Below are positions 43,379-52,300 of a stretch of 64,000 nt of DNA, piece by piece (the stretch's first letter is position 1; each line of letters starts with the position of its first letter). The notes under the pieces were generated by a model. That model was not told where the DNA came from. It ran no database searches and was given only the letters and a program-made list of their open reading frames with translations. The stretch lies in assembly GCA_041736705.1 (NCBI GenBank), contig JBGSTC010000022.1:37763-101762 (forward strand), read 5' to 3'. This DNA is from GWE2-51-13 sp041736705 (GTDB taxonomy: Bacteria > Bacillota_I > Bacilli_A > Erysipelotrichales > Erysipelotrichaceae). The position numbers and the translations under genes are program-made.

Positions 43379-44404
43379 TTACGATTCGGAGTGTTGCTGG
43401 AGTTTCTTGATTTCTTCCACCAAATGGGGAAGGATTTCCAGCGCATCCCCGACGATCCCCAGGGTCGCGACCGAGAAAATGGCGGCTTGCGGATCCTTGT
43501 TGATGGCGATGATGTACTCGGATTTATCCATGCCGGCGGTATGCTGGACGGCACCGGAAATCCCGCAGGCGATGTAGAGGGTCGGACGGACGGTCTTGCC
43601 GGTTTGTCCGACCTGGACATCCTTCGGCGCTTCGCCCATGTCGACCGCACCGCGGGATGCGGCGACCACGCCTCCGACGTGCCGGGCACATTCTTCAAGT
43701 AAATCGAAGTGGCTGCTCATGCCTCTTCCCCCGGAAAAGATGATCCGGGCTTTCGCGATGTTCACGCCGTGCTCTTCCTTGGGGATCCGTCGGAGGAACT
43801 TCACCAAGCTTTCCGAATCGTTCTTGTACTCGATCTCGATAATCTCGCCGGCCCGTCCTTGTTGGAAAAAGTCGCTGTCCAACACGTTGGGTCGGATGGT
43901 CGACATCTGCGGACGATGGTTCGGGCATACGATCGTCCCGAACAGATTCCCCCCGAACGCCGGCCGGGTGATCCATAACTGGGTCGGATGTTCACCGGTC
44001 GGATCGATCTCGATCTTGGTCGCATCCGCCGTCAATCCCGTATCGACGCGCGCCGCGATGCGTGGCGCCAGATCTCTTCCGACGACCGTCGCCCCGATCA
44101 ACAGCGAATCCGGATGATAGGTCGTGATGATCTCACTGACCACATCCGTGTATTTTTCGGTGGAGTAATGCGCAAGAACTGGATGATCGCAGAGAACCAC
44201 CCTGTCCGCGCCATGTTCAAACAAACATTTCGTGCTGTCTTTCACGTGATGCCCAAGCAAGATCGCGACGACGTTGAAATCCGGTCGGGATGAGCGGATC
44301 GTGTCACAAAGTTTCCGCGCTTCGCTCAAGAGTTCGAAGACCACGTTCTCAAACATCGAATCCGTCTGCTGGGCAAAGACATAGATATCTTTCGTTTCCA
44401 TCAT
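43379..44404 (-). CDS. etfA: Electron transfer flavoprotein alpha subunit
   Basis: A 341-residue FAD-binding subunit. The C-terminal FAD domain holds SRGAVDMG, GQTGKTVRP and the GISGAVQHTAGM signature. With EtfB it accepts electrons from the acyl-CoA dehydrogenase encoded upstream, or, in a bifurcating complex, delivers them to it. It begins one base after etfB stops and ends the leftward maoC-acd-etfBA unit. Confidence 0.95.
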   Translation of the reverse strand: MMETKDIYVFAQQTDSMFENVVFELLSEARKLCDTIRSSRPDFNVVAILLGHHVKDSTKCLFEHGADRVVLCDHPVLAHYSTEKYTDVVSEIITTYHPDSLLIGATVVGRDLAPRIAARVDTGLTADATKIEIDPTGEHPTQLWITRPAFGGNLFGTIVCPNHRPQMSTIRPNVLDSDFFQQGRAGEIIEIEYKNDSESLVKFLRRIPKEEHGVNIAKARIIFSGGRGMSSHFDLLEECARHVGGVVAASRGAVDMGEAPKDVQVGQTGKTVRPTLYIACGISGAVQHTAGMDKSEYIIAINKDPQAAIFSVATLGIVGDALEILPHLVEEIKKLQQHSES

Positions 44405-45184
44405 TTACTCCATGTACGCTTTCAGCGTCGATGCGATCAACTTCGCGGCTTCACGGGGAGCCAAATTCTCATTGAGCGACCCGGCTTGGATCGTCCGTGT
44501 GAACGTCTTTTTGACCTGGGTCGGCGATCCCTTTAGACCGACTTGATTTAAGGGAAGGTCCAAGTCGTCGAACGTGATTTTCGTCAATGGCTTTTGGTAG
44601 GCATGCCAGGCATCGTAGACATTCATCCCGCGGGGTTGGTTCATCGTGTTCAAGGTCGTGAGAAGACAAGGCAGGGGGACCTCCAGGATTTCACTGAAGG
44701 TTTCGTACGCTTTCTTGACGACTAATCGATCTTTCTCGAGTTTGATGATTTCTGCGACGTAGGTGACTTGGGGGATATGCAATTTCTCTGCGGTCTGCGG
44801 ACCGACTTGGGCGGTATCGCCGTCGATCGCCTGCCTACCCGCGAGAATCAAATCGTAGGCTAATGTTTTAAGGAAAGCGGCTAAAGTTGTGGATGTCGCC
44901 CAGGTATCGGCACCGGCGAAACGGGCATCGCTGAGAAGATATGCTTCATCCGCACCTCTTCCCAGGATCTCACGAAGCATTTCCTCGGCTTGGGGCGGTC
45001 CCATCGTCACGATGGTGATCCTCGCGTCGTATTTTTCCTTCAGAATCAAGGCTTCCTCGACCGCGGCCAGATCGTCGGGATTGATGATGGTGGGGACCCC
45101 GGTACGAATCAATGTCCCCGTGACTTTATCGATTTTCATTTCCGTCGTATCCGGAACTTGTTTGACAAGTAGAACGATGTTCAT
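44405..45184 (-). CDS. etfB: Electron transfer flavoprotein beta subunit
   Basis: A 259-residue AMP/FAD-binding partner of EtfA with N-terminal VLVKQVPDT, AGRQAIDGDTAQVGP and the recognition loop near LLTTLNTMNQPRGM. Anaerobes with EtfBA beside an acyl-CoA dehydrogenase commonly couple crotonyl-CoA reduction with ferredoxin reduction; bifurcation cannot be decided from these sequences without comparing the flavin contacts. It lies 8 bases after the dehydrogenase gene. Confidence 0.95.
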   Translation of the reverse strand: MNIVLLVKQVPDTTEMKIDKVTGTLIRTGVPTIINPDDLAAVEEALILKEKYDARITIVTMGPPQAEEMLREILGRGADEAYLLSDARFAGADTWATSTTLAAFLKTLAYDLILAGRQAIDGDTAQVGPQTAEKLHIPQVTYVAEIIKLEKDRLVVKKAYETFSEILEVPLPCLLTTLNTMNQPRGMNVYDAWHAYQKPLTKITFDDLDLPLNQVGLKGSPTQVKKTFTRTIQAGSLNENLAPREAAKLIASTLKAYME

Positions 45185-45192
45185 AGTGCCTC

Positions 45193-46332
45193 CTAGCGCA
45201 ACAGTGCGCCGGCGATGACCATCCGTTGCACTTCGGAGGTCCCTTCATAGATTTCCGTAATCTTCGCATCGCGCATCATGCGCTCCACCGGATAGTCACG
45301 GGTATAGCCGTATCCCCCGAAGAGTTGCACCGCCTTGGTCGTAACCTCCATCGCCGTTTCCGACGCATAGAGTTTCGCCATCGCGGCTTCCGTCCCATAG
45401 GGTCTCCCGGCATCCTTTAGGCAAGCCGCCCGATAGACCAAAAGACGTGCGGCTTCGACGTTTGTCTGCATGTTTGCCAGGGTGAATTGGGTGTTTTGAA
45501 ACGCGGCGATCGACTTTCCGAATTGTTTGCGTTGCTTCACGTAGGAGACGGCTTCGTCGATCGCCCCCTGCGCGATCCCCAGCGCCTGGGCGGCGATCCC
45601 GATCCTTCCGCCATCCAAGGTGTTCATCGCGATCTTGAATCCCATCCCTTCCGATCCCAACAGATTCTCTTTCGGTAATTCGACATTCTTGAAAATCAGT
45701 TCGCAGGTGCTTGATCCTTTGATGCCGAGTTTCTTTTCTTTCTTCCCGATGGTGAACCCCGGGGTATCCTTCTCGATTATGAAGGCGGAGATCCCGCGGG
45801 TACCCTGGGTTTTATCCGTCATCGCGAAAATCACATAGACATCCGCATACCCGGCGTTGGTGATGAAGATCTTGGATCCGTTGATCACGTATCCGTTGTC
45901 CGTCTTGATTGCGACGGTTTGTTGGCCGGCCGCATCCGTCCCCGCATTGGGTTCGGTCAAGCCGAAAGCACCCAGCCATTCGCCGGAGTTGAGTTTGGGT
46001 AGATACTTCTGTTTCTGCGCATCCGTCCCAAACGTAAAGATCGGGGATGCGCAAAGGGAGGTATGGGCGCTCAGGATGACGCCGGTGGTCGCACAGACCC
46101 GGCTCAATTCTTCGACGGCTAAAATATAGGCAAGGGTATCCGCCCCGGCGCCGCCGAGACTCTCGGGGAAACAGATCCCCATCATTTTCTGTGATGTGAG
46201 TTTGGCGATCGTTTCGATGGGGAAACGTTCTTCCTCATCGATCTCTGCCGCCAGCGGCTTGATTTCCTTCAGTGCGAATTCACGGTACATCTTCGATAAA
46301 AGGGCATGCTGCTTCGAAAGGGTGAAGTCCAT
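45193..46332 (-). CDS. Short-chain acyl-CoA dehydrogenase (butyryl-CoA dehydrogenase type)
   Basis: This 379-residue flavoenzyme has motifs GLTEPNAGTDAAGQQT, KIFITNAGYADVY and the C-terminal IYEGTSEVQ containing the catalytic Glu of short-chain members. It interconverts acyl-CoA and 2-enoyl-CoA using EtfBA, probably butyryl-CoA and crotonyl-CoA given the neighbouring thiolase and MaoC. TAGGAAAT precedes the ATG. It could also act on branched short acyl-CoA. Confidence 0.92.
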   Translation of the reverse strand: MDFTLSKQHALLSKMYREFALKEIKPLAAEIDEEERFPIETIAKLTSQKMMGICFPESLGGAGADTLAYILAVEELSRVCATTGVILSAHTSLCASPIFTFGTDAQKQKYLPKLNSGEWLGAFGLTEPNAGTDAAGQQTVAIKTDNGYVINGSKIFITNAGYADVYVIFAMTDKTQGTRGISAFIIEKDTPGFTIGKKEKKLGIKGSSTCELIFKNVELPKENLLGSEGMGFKIAMNTLDGGRIGIAAQALGIAQGAIDEAVSYVKQRKQFGKSIAAFQNTQFTLANMQTNVEAARLLVYRAACLKDAGRPYGTEAAMAKLYASETAMEVTTKAVQLFGGYGYTRDYPVERMMRDAKITEIYEGTSEVQRMVIAGALLR

Positions 46333-46340
46333 GGTATTTC

Positions 46341-46763
46341 CTACGCTTTCGGCGGCATGATCGTCGCGATGCCGGTGACGACCAGTTCGTCGTCCTGGTT
46401 ACGAGCGGTCGTTTCCAATTTGATCCGGTTCTTGTCGAGCAGTTTTTCGATCACCGTGACTCTCGCTGTGATCGTGTCGTTGAATCGAACCGGTTTGATG
46501 AACTTCAGCTCCTGCCCAAGATAGATGGATCCGTTTCCGGGTAATTGCGTGCCCAGGATCGATGAGAAGAGGGATCCGACAAGCATCCCATGGACAATCC
46601 GTCCCTTAAACATCGTGGTTCTCGCAAACGCTTCATCCACATGGACCGGATTATGGTCGTCGCTGACATCCGCAAACGCAAGGACATCGGCTTCGGTGAT
46701 GGTCTTGGTGAGAGACGCGCTCTCGCCCAACTTCAATTCAGCAATCGTTTTTCCTGTATTCAT
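46341..46763 (-). CDS. MaoC/PhaJ-like (R)-specific enoyl-CoA hydratase
   Basis: A 140-residue single hot-dog domain with the MaoC motif DVLAFADVSDDHNPVHVDEAFA (catalytic Asp and His) and GRIVHGML. Such enzymes hydrate enoyl-CoA to (R)-3-hydroxyacyl-CoA, in contrast to crotonase. AAAGGAACG fits the ATG at 46763. It leads the leftward unit and is immediately downstream of a promoter with a perfect palindromic operator. Confidence 0.88.
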   Translation of the reverse strand: MNTGKTIAELKLGESASLTKTITEADVLAFADVSDDHNPVHVDEAFARTTMFKGRIVHGMLVGSLFSSILGTQLPGNGSIYLGQELKFIKPVRFNDTITARVTVIEKLLDKNRIKLETTARNQDDELVVTGIATIMPPKA

Positions 46764-46787
46764 AACGTTCCTTTCCCTCATGAAAAT

Positions 46788-46813
46788 AAAACATGAATGG
46801 TGATTCATGTTTT
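46788..46813. promoter_or_regulatory. FadR/TetR-type operator 1 at the maoC start
   Basis: AAAACATGAAT (46788-46798) and ATTCATGTTTT (46803-46813) form a perfect 11-bp inverted repeat with a 4-base spacer, lying over the predicted transcription start. The core ATGAAT-N4-ATTCAT resembles Bacillus FadR boxes. Confidence 0.8.
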
Positions 46814-46842
46814 AGGTTAGTACGTTGTGAATGGTTTGTCAA
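46814..46842 (-). promoter_or_regulatory. Promoter of the maoC-acd-etfBA unit
   Basis: Reading leftward, TTGACA (46842-46837) and TAACCT (46819-46814) are 17 bp apart; operator 1 follows directly. Confidence 0.7.
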
Positions 46843-46865
46843 TGGGTATGTTAACGAATTAACAA

Positions 46866-48053
46866 TTATTTCATCAAGCGATAGGTATCGCGGGCGATGA
46901 CGAGTTCTTCGTTGGTCGGGATGACCCAGACCTGGATCTTTGAACTTGCCGTCGAGATTTTCGCTTCTTTGCGACGGATGTTGTTGGCTGTGCGATCGAG
47001 TTCGATCGGGAAGGCGTCTTCCAAGGTTTCGATGATCAATTGGCGCAGATAGATCGAATTCTCACCGATCCCGGCCGTGAAGAGGATCGCGTCGACCCCG
47101 CCCAATTGGACGGCATAGGCTGCGATCGTATTGCAGACACGCTGAACATACATGTCGCAGGCGAGTTTCGCACGGGCGTTGCCTTCTTTGATCGCGTTTT
47201 CGATATCGCGCATATCGGATGAAATCCCCGATACGCCAAGCAACCCGGATTTCTTGTTGCACAGATCGGTCACACCCTGTAGAGAGAGATGTTCTTTTTC
47301 CGAAAGATAAGCCAAGATCGAAGGGTCGATGTCCCCCGAACGGGTTCCCATCATGATGCCGGCCAGGGGGGTGAAGCCCATGGTCGTATTGACGCACTTG
47401 CCGTTCTTGACCGCGGCTAAACTGCCTCCGTTGCCGAGATGGCAACTGATGATGCGGCGGCTGTTCTCCGAACCCAGAATTTCACGTAGCCGTTTGGTGA
47501 CATAGCCATGGGACGTACCGTGGAACCCATATTTACGGATACCGTATTTTTCATAATATTCATAAGGCAGGGGATACATATAGCTGACCGGTTCCATCGT
47601 TTGGTGGAAGGCGGTGTCGAAGACCGCGACTTGGACGGCTTCGGGCAAAATCTCATCGATGACCCTTACACCCAAAAGATTGGCGGGATTATGCAATGGC
47701 GCCAAGTCCGACAACAATTCGATGTCTTTCTCGACCTGCTCATTGATGACGACCGAAGCGGAATACTTTTCCCCGCCATGGACGATCCGATGACCGATCC
47801 CGGCGATATCCTTCAAGTCGGAAACGATGCCGTGGCTCTTCAGGGATTCAAGGACCAGGCGGATGGCTTCTTTATGGTTGGGGATATCGAGGATGACGCT
47901 TTCCTCATGGTCGTTGGCTTTGACGGTGAAGACGGAGGAAGGAAGACCGATCCTTTCGATCAACCCCGATGCGATCAAGACTTCGGCGGGCATACGGAAA
48001 ACCTGGAACTTCAATGACGAACTACCGGAATTCAACGACATGATCAGACTCAT
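46866..48053 (-). CDS. ackA: Acetate kinase
   Basis: The 395-residue enzyme has ACKA signatures LNSGSSSLKFQ at the N-terminus, VFDTAFHQTM, HLGNGGSLAAVKNGK and GGVDAILFTAGIGENS. It converts acetyl phosphate and ADP to acetate and ATP. No phosphotransacetylase is in the window. AAGGAGGA precedes the start. It runs leftward toward maoC but a separate promoter lies between them. It provides the energy-yielding end of acetyl-CoA made in the adjacent acyl-CoA pathway. Confidence 0.95.
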   Translation of the reverse strand: MSLIMSLNSGSSSLKFQVFRMPAEVLIASGLIERIGLPSSVFTVKANDHEESVILDIPNHKEAIRLVLESLKSHGIVSDLKDIAGIGHRIVHGGEKYSASVVINEQVEKDIELLSDLAPLHNPANLLGVRVIDEILPEAVQVAVFDTAFHQTMEPVSYMYPLPYEYYEKYGIRKYGFHGTSHGYVTKRLREILGSENSRRIISCHLGNGGSLAAVKNGKCVNTTMGFTPLAGIMMGTRSGDIDPSILAYLSEKEHLSLQGVTDLCNKKSGLLGVSGISSDMRDIENAIKEGNARAKLACDMYVQRVCNTIAAYAVQLGGVDAILFTAGIGENSIYLRQLIIETLEDAFPIELDRTANNIRRKEAKISTASSKIQVWVIPTNEELVIARDTYRLMK

Positions 48054-48082
48054 ATTTTTCCTCCTTGACGATTACCGTCTTA

Positions 48083-48091
48083 AGTATACCA
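48083..48091 (-). promoter_or_regulatory. Extended -10 of ackA
   Basis: Leftward TGGTATACT (48091-48083) is an extended -10, about 30 bases before the start codon; the -35 is poor. Confidence 0.5.
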
Positions 48092-48249
48092 TGATTGCAC
48101 CAAGACGCAGAACGGCTTGTCCCAAATGCCCCGATGTCGTGTCAAAGTGTACGAAACAGGGCTTGATTCGATCGACGAATCACTTCGAACAGAATATTTT
48201 TGAAATCGCTTGCAATTTTCCAAATCATTGGATATGATGTACTCACTTG

Positions 48250-48273
48250 AAACATGAATCAGTATTCATATAC
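48250..48273. promoter_or_regulatory. FadR/TetR-type operator 2
   Basis: CATGAAT-CAGT-ATTCATA repeats the core of operator 1. It lies between ackA and the thiolase promoter. Confidence 0.65.
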
Positions 48274-48323
48274 AGAGTTTACCTGTCGATTCGGATGCTG
48301 TCAAGTACGAAAATAAAAGTCGT

Positions 48324-48337
48324 AGTAAACGCTTACA
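48324..48337. promoter_or_regulatory. cre-like box
   Basis: AGTAAACGCTTACA differs from TGTAANCGNTTACA at one position and lies just upstream of the thiolase -35, suggesting CcpA input. Confidence 0.55.
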
Positions 48338-48345
48338 GGTTCTTA

Positions 48346-48374
48346 TTGACAAACGCAATCCGTTCGATTACGCT
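48346..48374 (+). promoter_or_regulatory. Promoter of the thiolase operon
   Basis: TTGACA (48346-48351) with TACGCT (48369-48374) at 17 bp; operator 3 follows. Confidence 0.55.
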
Positions 48375-48385
48375 ATAAGTAATAG

Positions 48386-48401
48386 GTGAATCATGTTTCA
48401 T
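48386..48401. promoter_or_regulatory. FadR/TetR-type operator 3
   Basis: GTGAAT-CATG-TTTCAT is the third copy of the palindrome, just downstream of the predicted start of the thiolase transcript; its right flank TTTCATGTTATA matches that of operator 1. Confidence 0.7.
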
Positions 48402-48428
48402 GTTATACCATCCGTGGAGGAAAACAAC

Positions 48429-49634
48429 ATGTCGAAAGTGTACATCGTCGCCGCCAAGCGGACCGCCCTGGGATCGCATCTGGGTTCACTCAAAGGAACC
48501 AGTGCATCGGATATGGGTTCTGCCGTTATCAAAGCGCTTCTCGATCAAACCAAGATCGATCCCAACGTCATCGACGAAGTCTGTATGGGCAATATCCTGC
48601 CTGCCGGACAAGGACAAGGTGTCGCACGCCAGAGTTCACTGAAGGCCGGGATTCCGGTCAGCGTACCGGCCTATGGCGTCAACATGGTCTGCGGAAGCGG
48701 CTTGAAAGCCGTCATGAACGCCTATACCGAAATCAAAGCCGGGATTGCCGAAGTGATCGTCGCCGGGGGAACGGAAAACATGAGCGCCGCCCCGTTCTTG
48801 ATGCCCAAGGAAATCCGCACCGGAATCAAGATGGGCGATATCACGGTGAAAGACCATATGCTGGCGGATGCGCTGTGGGATGCCTTCGATGGCTCGCACA
48901 TGGGCGTCACCGCGGAAAACATCGCCACCAAATACAATATCACAAGTCAAATGCAGGATGAATTCGCGATCGCTTCGCAACGCAAAGCGATTAAAGCGGT
49001 CGATACCGGCGCGTTCGTGGATGAAATCGTCCCGATCGAAGTCAAGGTAGGTAAAGATACCGTCCTCTTTGCGCAAGACGAATACCCCAACCGCAAGACG
49101 GACTTGGAAAAACTCAACGGGTTACGCCCCGCCTTCAAGAAAGACGGGACGGTCACCGCAGGAAGTTCTTCGGGGATCAACGACGGGGCATCTGCCGTGT
49201 TGGTCGTCGGAGAAGAAGCGCTTAAGAAATACAACCTGACCCCGATGGTCGAAATCATCGGAATCGGTCAAGGCGGTGTCGAACCCAGCCTGATGGGCTT
49301 GGGTCCCACACCGGCGATCCGTAACGCATTGAAGATGGCGAAATTGAACTTAAACGACATCGACGTGTTGGAACTCAACGAAGCCTTCGCCGCCCAAAGC
49401 CTGGGTGTCGTCCATGAATTGGTGGAAGAACACGGCGTCGACCGCGAAGAATTCATGAAGAAAATCAACCCCAACGGCGGCGCGATCGCCCTGGGACATC
49501 CGGTTGGCGCAAGCGGAAACCGGATCTTGGTCACGTTGGTCAACGAAATGATGAAAATGGATGTGACGTACGGTTTGGCCTCGCTGTGTATCGGCGGCGG
49601 CATGGGAACCGCGGTCATCGTAAAGAAAGGGTAG
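48429..49634 (+). CDS. Acetyl-CoA acetyltransferase (thiolase)
   Basis: A 401-residue degradative/biosynthetic thiolase. Nucleophile C88 lies in VNMVCGSGLK; NEAFAAQ, GGAIALGHPVGAS and the second cysteine in LCIGGGMGTA complete the active site. It interconverts two acetyl-CoA and acetoacetyl-CoA. GGAGG fits the ATG at 48429. It heads the long rightward operon and is controlled by operators 2 and 3. Confidence 0.94.
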   Translation: MSKVYIVAAKRTALGSHLGSLKGTSASDMGSAVIKALLDQTKIDPNVIDEVCMGNILPAGQGQGVARQSSLKAGIPVSVPAYGVNMVCGSGLKAVMNAYTEIKAGIAEVIVAGGTENMSAAPFLMPKEIRTGIKMGDITVKDHMLADALWDAFDGSHMGVTAENIATKYNITSQMQDEFAIASQRKAIKAVDTGAFVDEIVPIEVKVGKDTVLFAQDEYPNRKTDLEKLNGLRPAFKKDGTVTAGSSSGINDGASAVLVVGEEALKKYNLTPMVEIIGIGQGGVEPSLMGLGPTPAIRNALKMAKLNLNDIDVLELNEAFAAQSLGVVHELVEEHGVDREEFMKKINPNGGAIALGHPVGASGNRILVTLVNEMMKMDVTYGLASLCIGGGMGTAVIVKKG

Positions 49635-49643
49635 GAAACACAC

Positions 49644-50363
49644 ATGAGACTTCAAGGCAAAGTCGCCCTCATTACCGGAGGGGCGCGTGGATTAGGACAA
49701 GCGATGGCGGAATTGTTCGCCAACGAAGGATGCAAAGTCGTCGCAGCCGATATGGGGGAACTCTCCTACACGCATGAAAACGTGGAAGGGGTTCAGCTTA
49801 ACGTAACGGATGTGGAAGGATGCAAAAAGGTTTATGATTATGTGGTGAACAAGTACGGAAAGATCGACATTCTCGTCAACAACGCCGGGATCACGCGCGA
49901 TGCGATGACCCGCAAGATGACGGATGATATGTGGGATCTGGTCGTGGATGTCAACCTGAAGGGCGTCTTTAATCTGACACGCCATGTCGGTCCGCATATG
50001 CAAACCAACGGCGGGGGATCGATCATCAACATCTCCTCGATCGTCGGCGTCTACGGGAATATCGGACAAGCCAACTATGCGGCCACCAAAGCCGGCGTCA
50101 TCGGCTTGTCGAAAACCTGGGCGAAAGAATTTGCGATGAAGGGCGGGAACGTCCGCGTCAACGCCATCGCCCCGGGCTATGTCATGACGGATATCTTAAA
50201 GACCGTTCCGCAGGAATTGTTGGACAAATTCGCCTCATGGACGATGCTGGGACGATTGGGCCAACCGGAAGAAATCGCGAAAGCCGCGCTCTTCCTTGCC
50301 AGTGACGATGCATCGTATGTGACCGGCCATGTGCTCGAGGTCAACGGAGGCATGAGACTCTAA
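49644..50363 (+). CDS. SDR-family 3-oxoacyl-CoA/ACP reductase (FabG/PhaB-like)
   Basis: A 239-residue short-chain dehydrogenase: cofactor motif GGARGLGQ (12-19), NNAG, catalytic Ser in NISSIVG and Y-x3-K in YAATK. FabG/PhaB enzymes give (R)-3-hydroxyacyl products with NADPH or NADH. Placed after thiolase and with a MaoC-type hydratase in the facing unit, it probably acts on acetoacetyl-CoA. No fatty-acid synthesis genes surround it, which argues against a housekeeping FabG. Confidence 0.88.
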   Translation: MRLQGKVALITGGARGLGQAMAELFANEGCKVVAADMGELSYTHENVEGVQLNVTDVEGCKKVYDYVVNKYGKIDILVNNAGITRDAMTRKMTDDMWDLVVDVNLKGVFNLTRHVGPHMQTNGGGSIINISSIVGVYGNIGQANYAATKAGVIGLSKTWAKEFAMKGGNVRVNAIAPGYVMTDILKTVPQELLDKFASWTMLGRLGQPEEIAKAALFLASDDASYVTGHVLEVNGGMRL

Positions 50364-51253
50364 TGAAACACTATCCCGTCCAAACCTTACAACTGAGAAA
50401 CGGGGAAACCGTAGCCTATCGTCAAGCCGGCACCCAAGGCGACATCGTCGTCCTGGTGCACGGAAACATGTCGTCGTCCGTCCATTTCCAAACCACCATG
50501 GAACGTTTGGAAAGCGACCATCGCGTCTATGCGGTGGATCTGCGCGGATTCGGCGACAGTTCCTATCTTCGCGAACTCAACTCGCTGCGTGATTTCGCAG
50601 TCGACGTCGAATTGTGGATCGAAGCGTTGGATCTGAAGGATTTCAATCTCCTGGGTTGGTCGACCGGCGGCGGAATCGTGCTTGAAATCGCAGCCGACAT
50701 GCCCGAGCGCGTCAAGAAACTGTTCCTCTTGGATTCGGTCGGCTTGAAAGGCTATCCGATGTTCAGGAAAGACGAGAAATACCAACCGGTATTGACGGAT
50801 CTGCTGAAAACCAAGGAAGACATCGCGAAAGATCCGGTTCAGGTCCTTCCGATCTTGGCCGCCTATGCCAATAAGGATAAAGGGATGCTGAAGGCGATCT
50901 GGAACGCCGTCATCTATAACCTAAATCAACCCAATGAAGAAGATTATGACCATTATCTGGATGCGATGCTGAAACAGCGCAATCTGGTGGATGTCGACTA
51001 TAGTTTGGTGATGTTCAACTTCACCCATGAAGCCACCGCCGTCGCGGAAGGTTCGGGTCGCATCGACTTAATCAAATGCCCGCTGATCATCATGCATGGG
51101 GCGAAAGACTATGTCGTCCCCTATGCCATGTCCGTGGAAATGAAACAATTCTTCGGCGACCGTGCGAAACTGGTGACCTTTGAAAACGCCGGGCATTCCG
51201 TCATCACCGACGACCTGGATCTGTTCATCCAAACCCTGAAAGAAAACTTCTAA
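50363..51253 (+). CDS. Alpha/beta-hydrolase (operon copy 1)
   Basis: The 296-residue hydrolase has oxyanion motif HGNMSSSVHFQ, nucleophile elbow GWSTGGG, an Asp in GAKDYVVP and His in AGHSV. Its start overlaps the SDR stop (TAATG). In this operon an ester or thioester of a short acid, for example a hydroxyalkanoate oligomer, is a reasonable substrate, but this is inference. Confidence 0.8.
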   Translation: MKHYPVQTLQLRNGETVAYRQAGTQGDIVVLVHGNMSSSVHFQTTMERLESDHRVYAVDLRGFGDSSYLRELNSLRDFAVDVELWIEALDLKDFNLLGWSTGGGIVLEIAADMPERVKKLFLLDSVGLKGYPMFRKDEKYQPVLTDLLKTKEDIAKDPVQVLPILAAYANKDKGMLKAIWNAVIYNLNQPNEEDYDHYLDAMLKQRNLVDVDYSLVMFNFTHEATAVAEGSGRIDLIKCPLIIMHGAKDYVVPYAMSVEMKQFFGDRAKLVTFENAGHSVITDDLDLFIQTLKENF

Positions 51254-51271
51254 CCGTAGAGGAGGTTGCAT

Positions 51272-52300
51272 ATGTCAACTCAAAACGTAGGCATCGTAGG
51301 CATCGGAATCTATCTCCCGCAATCGACGATGTCGGCCGCGGAGATTTCCGCCGCCACCAAAGGCGTCTGGTCGACCCAGGCGATCATCGACAAGCTGGGC
51401 ATCGTCCAAAAGACCATCCCCGGCAAGAACGACGGCACACAGGAAATGGGTGCGCTCGCCGCCCTGGATTGTCTGAAGAATTCCGACGTGAAACCGGAAG
51501 AAATCGATGTCATCCTGTGCTTCGGCGAAGAATGGAAAGAATATCCGCTCACCACGTCCGCCTTATACATCCAAGACCGCATCGGGGCGATCAACGCCTG
51601 GGGCATCGATGTCCAAAACCGGTGTTGCACGTCCGTCGCAGCCATGAAGATGGCTAAGGACATGCTGGTCGCGGATGATGAAATCAACGTCGTCCTGGTC
51701 TGCGGCGGTTATCGTAACGGCGACTTCGTCGACTATACCGACAAGGATATGTCGATGATGTACAACCTTGGCGCAGGCGGAGGCGCGATCTTGTTGAAGA
51801 AGAACGCGAATAAAAACCTACTCTTGGGTTCCCATCTGATCGCGGATGGCTCGATTTCCCGCACCGCGGGGGTGGAAATCGGCGGCACCGCCTGCCCGAT
51901 GACACCCGAAAACGTTGCGGAAGGATACAAGTCCCTTCGTTTGATGGATCCGCAACGCATGAAAGACCGCTTGAACGAAGTCTCCCAGAAAAACTGGATG
52001 ACCTGCATCGACCAATCGTTACGCAAATCGAAGCTACAACGCAAAGACATCGGCTATCTCGACATCCTGCACATCAAACGTTCGGGACATCTGGGGATGC
52101 TGAAGGATCTGGACTTGCGTGAAGACCAATCGATCTATTTGGAAAACTATGGCCACATCGGTCAGGTCGACCAAATCCTATCGCTCTATCTTGCCCTGCA
52201 AGAAGGGAAAGTCAAAGATGGGACCGTGGTCTGCATGATCGCGGCCGGCATCGGCTATGTCTGGGCCGCCAGCATCGTCGTTTGGGGAGCTGCGCAGTGA
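51272..52300 (+). CDS. KAS III-like thiolase-fold protein
   Basis: A 342-residue protein with the ketoacyl synthase III fold. A cysteine pair CCTS (C118-C119) occupies the nucleophile position. The usual catalytic His and Asn are altered: HIKRSGH replaces the HQAN region, and YGHIGQVD replaces the YGN-S block. It may condense, transfer or hydrolyse a short acyl-CoA rather than start fatty-acid synthesis. GGAGG fits the ATG at 51272. Its stop overlaps livH. Confidence 0.7.
   Translation: MSTQNVGIVGIGIYLPQSTMSAAEISAATKGVWSTQAIIDKLGIVQKTIPGKNDGTQEMGALAALDCLKNSDVKPEEIDVILCFGEEWKEYPLTTSALYIQDRIGAINAWGIDVQNRCCTSVAAMKMAKDMLVADDEINVVLVCGGYRNGDFVDYTDKDMSMMYNLGAGGGAILLKKNANKNLLLGSHLIADGSISRTAGVEIGGTACPMTPENVAEGYKSLRLMDPQRMKDRLNEVSQKNWMTCIDQSLRKSKLQRKDIGYLDILHIKRSGHLGMLKDLDLREDQSIYLENYGHIGQVDQILSLYLALQEGKVKDGTVVCMIAAGIGYVWAASIVVWGAAQ

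Larger units (their letters stand above)
48054..48428. other. Divergent control region between ackA and thiolase (375 bp)
   Basis: No gene seen. It holds the ackA -10, palindrome copies at 48250-48273 and 48386-48401, a cre-like box and the thiolase promoter. The segment 48100-48250 shows nothing further. Confidence 0.7.

Noticed and set aside
46849..46864. Terminator between ackA and the maoC promoter
   Set aside because: TGTTAA-CGAA-TTAACA is AT-only in the stem and has no T-run in either direction, so it is too weak to call.
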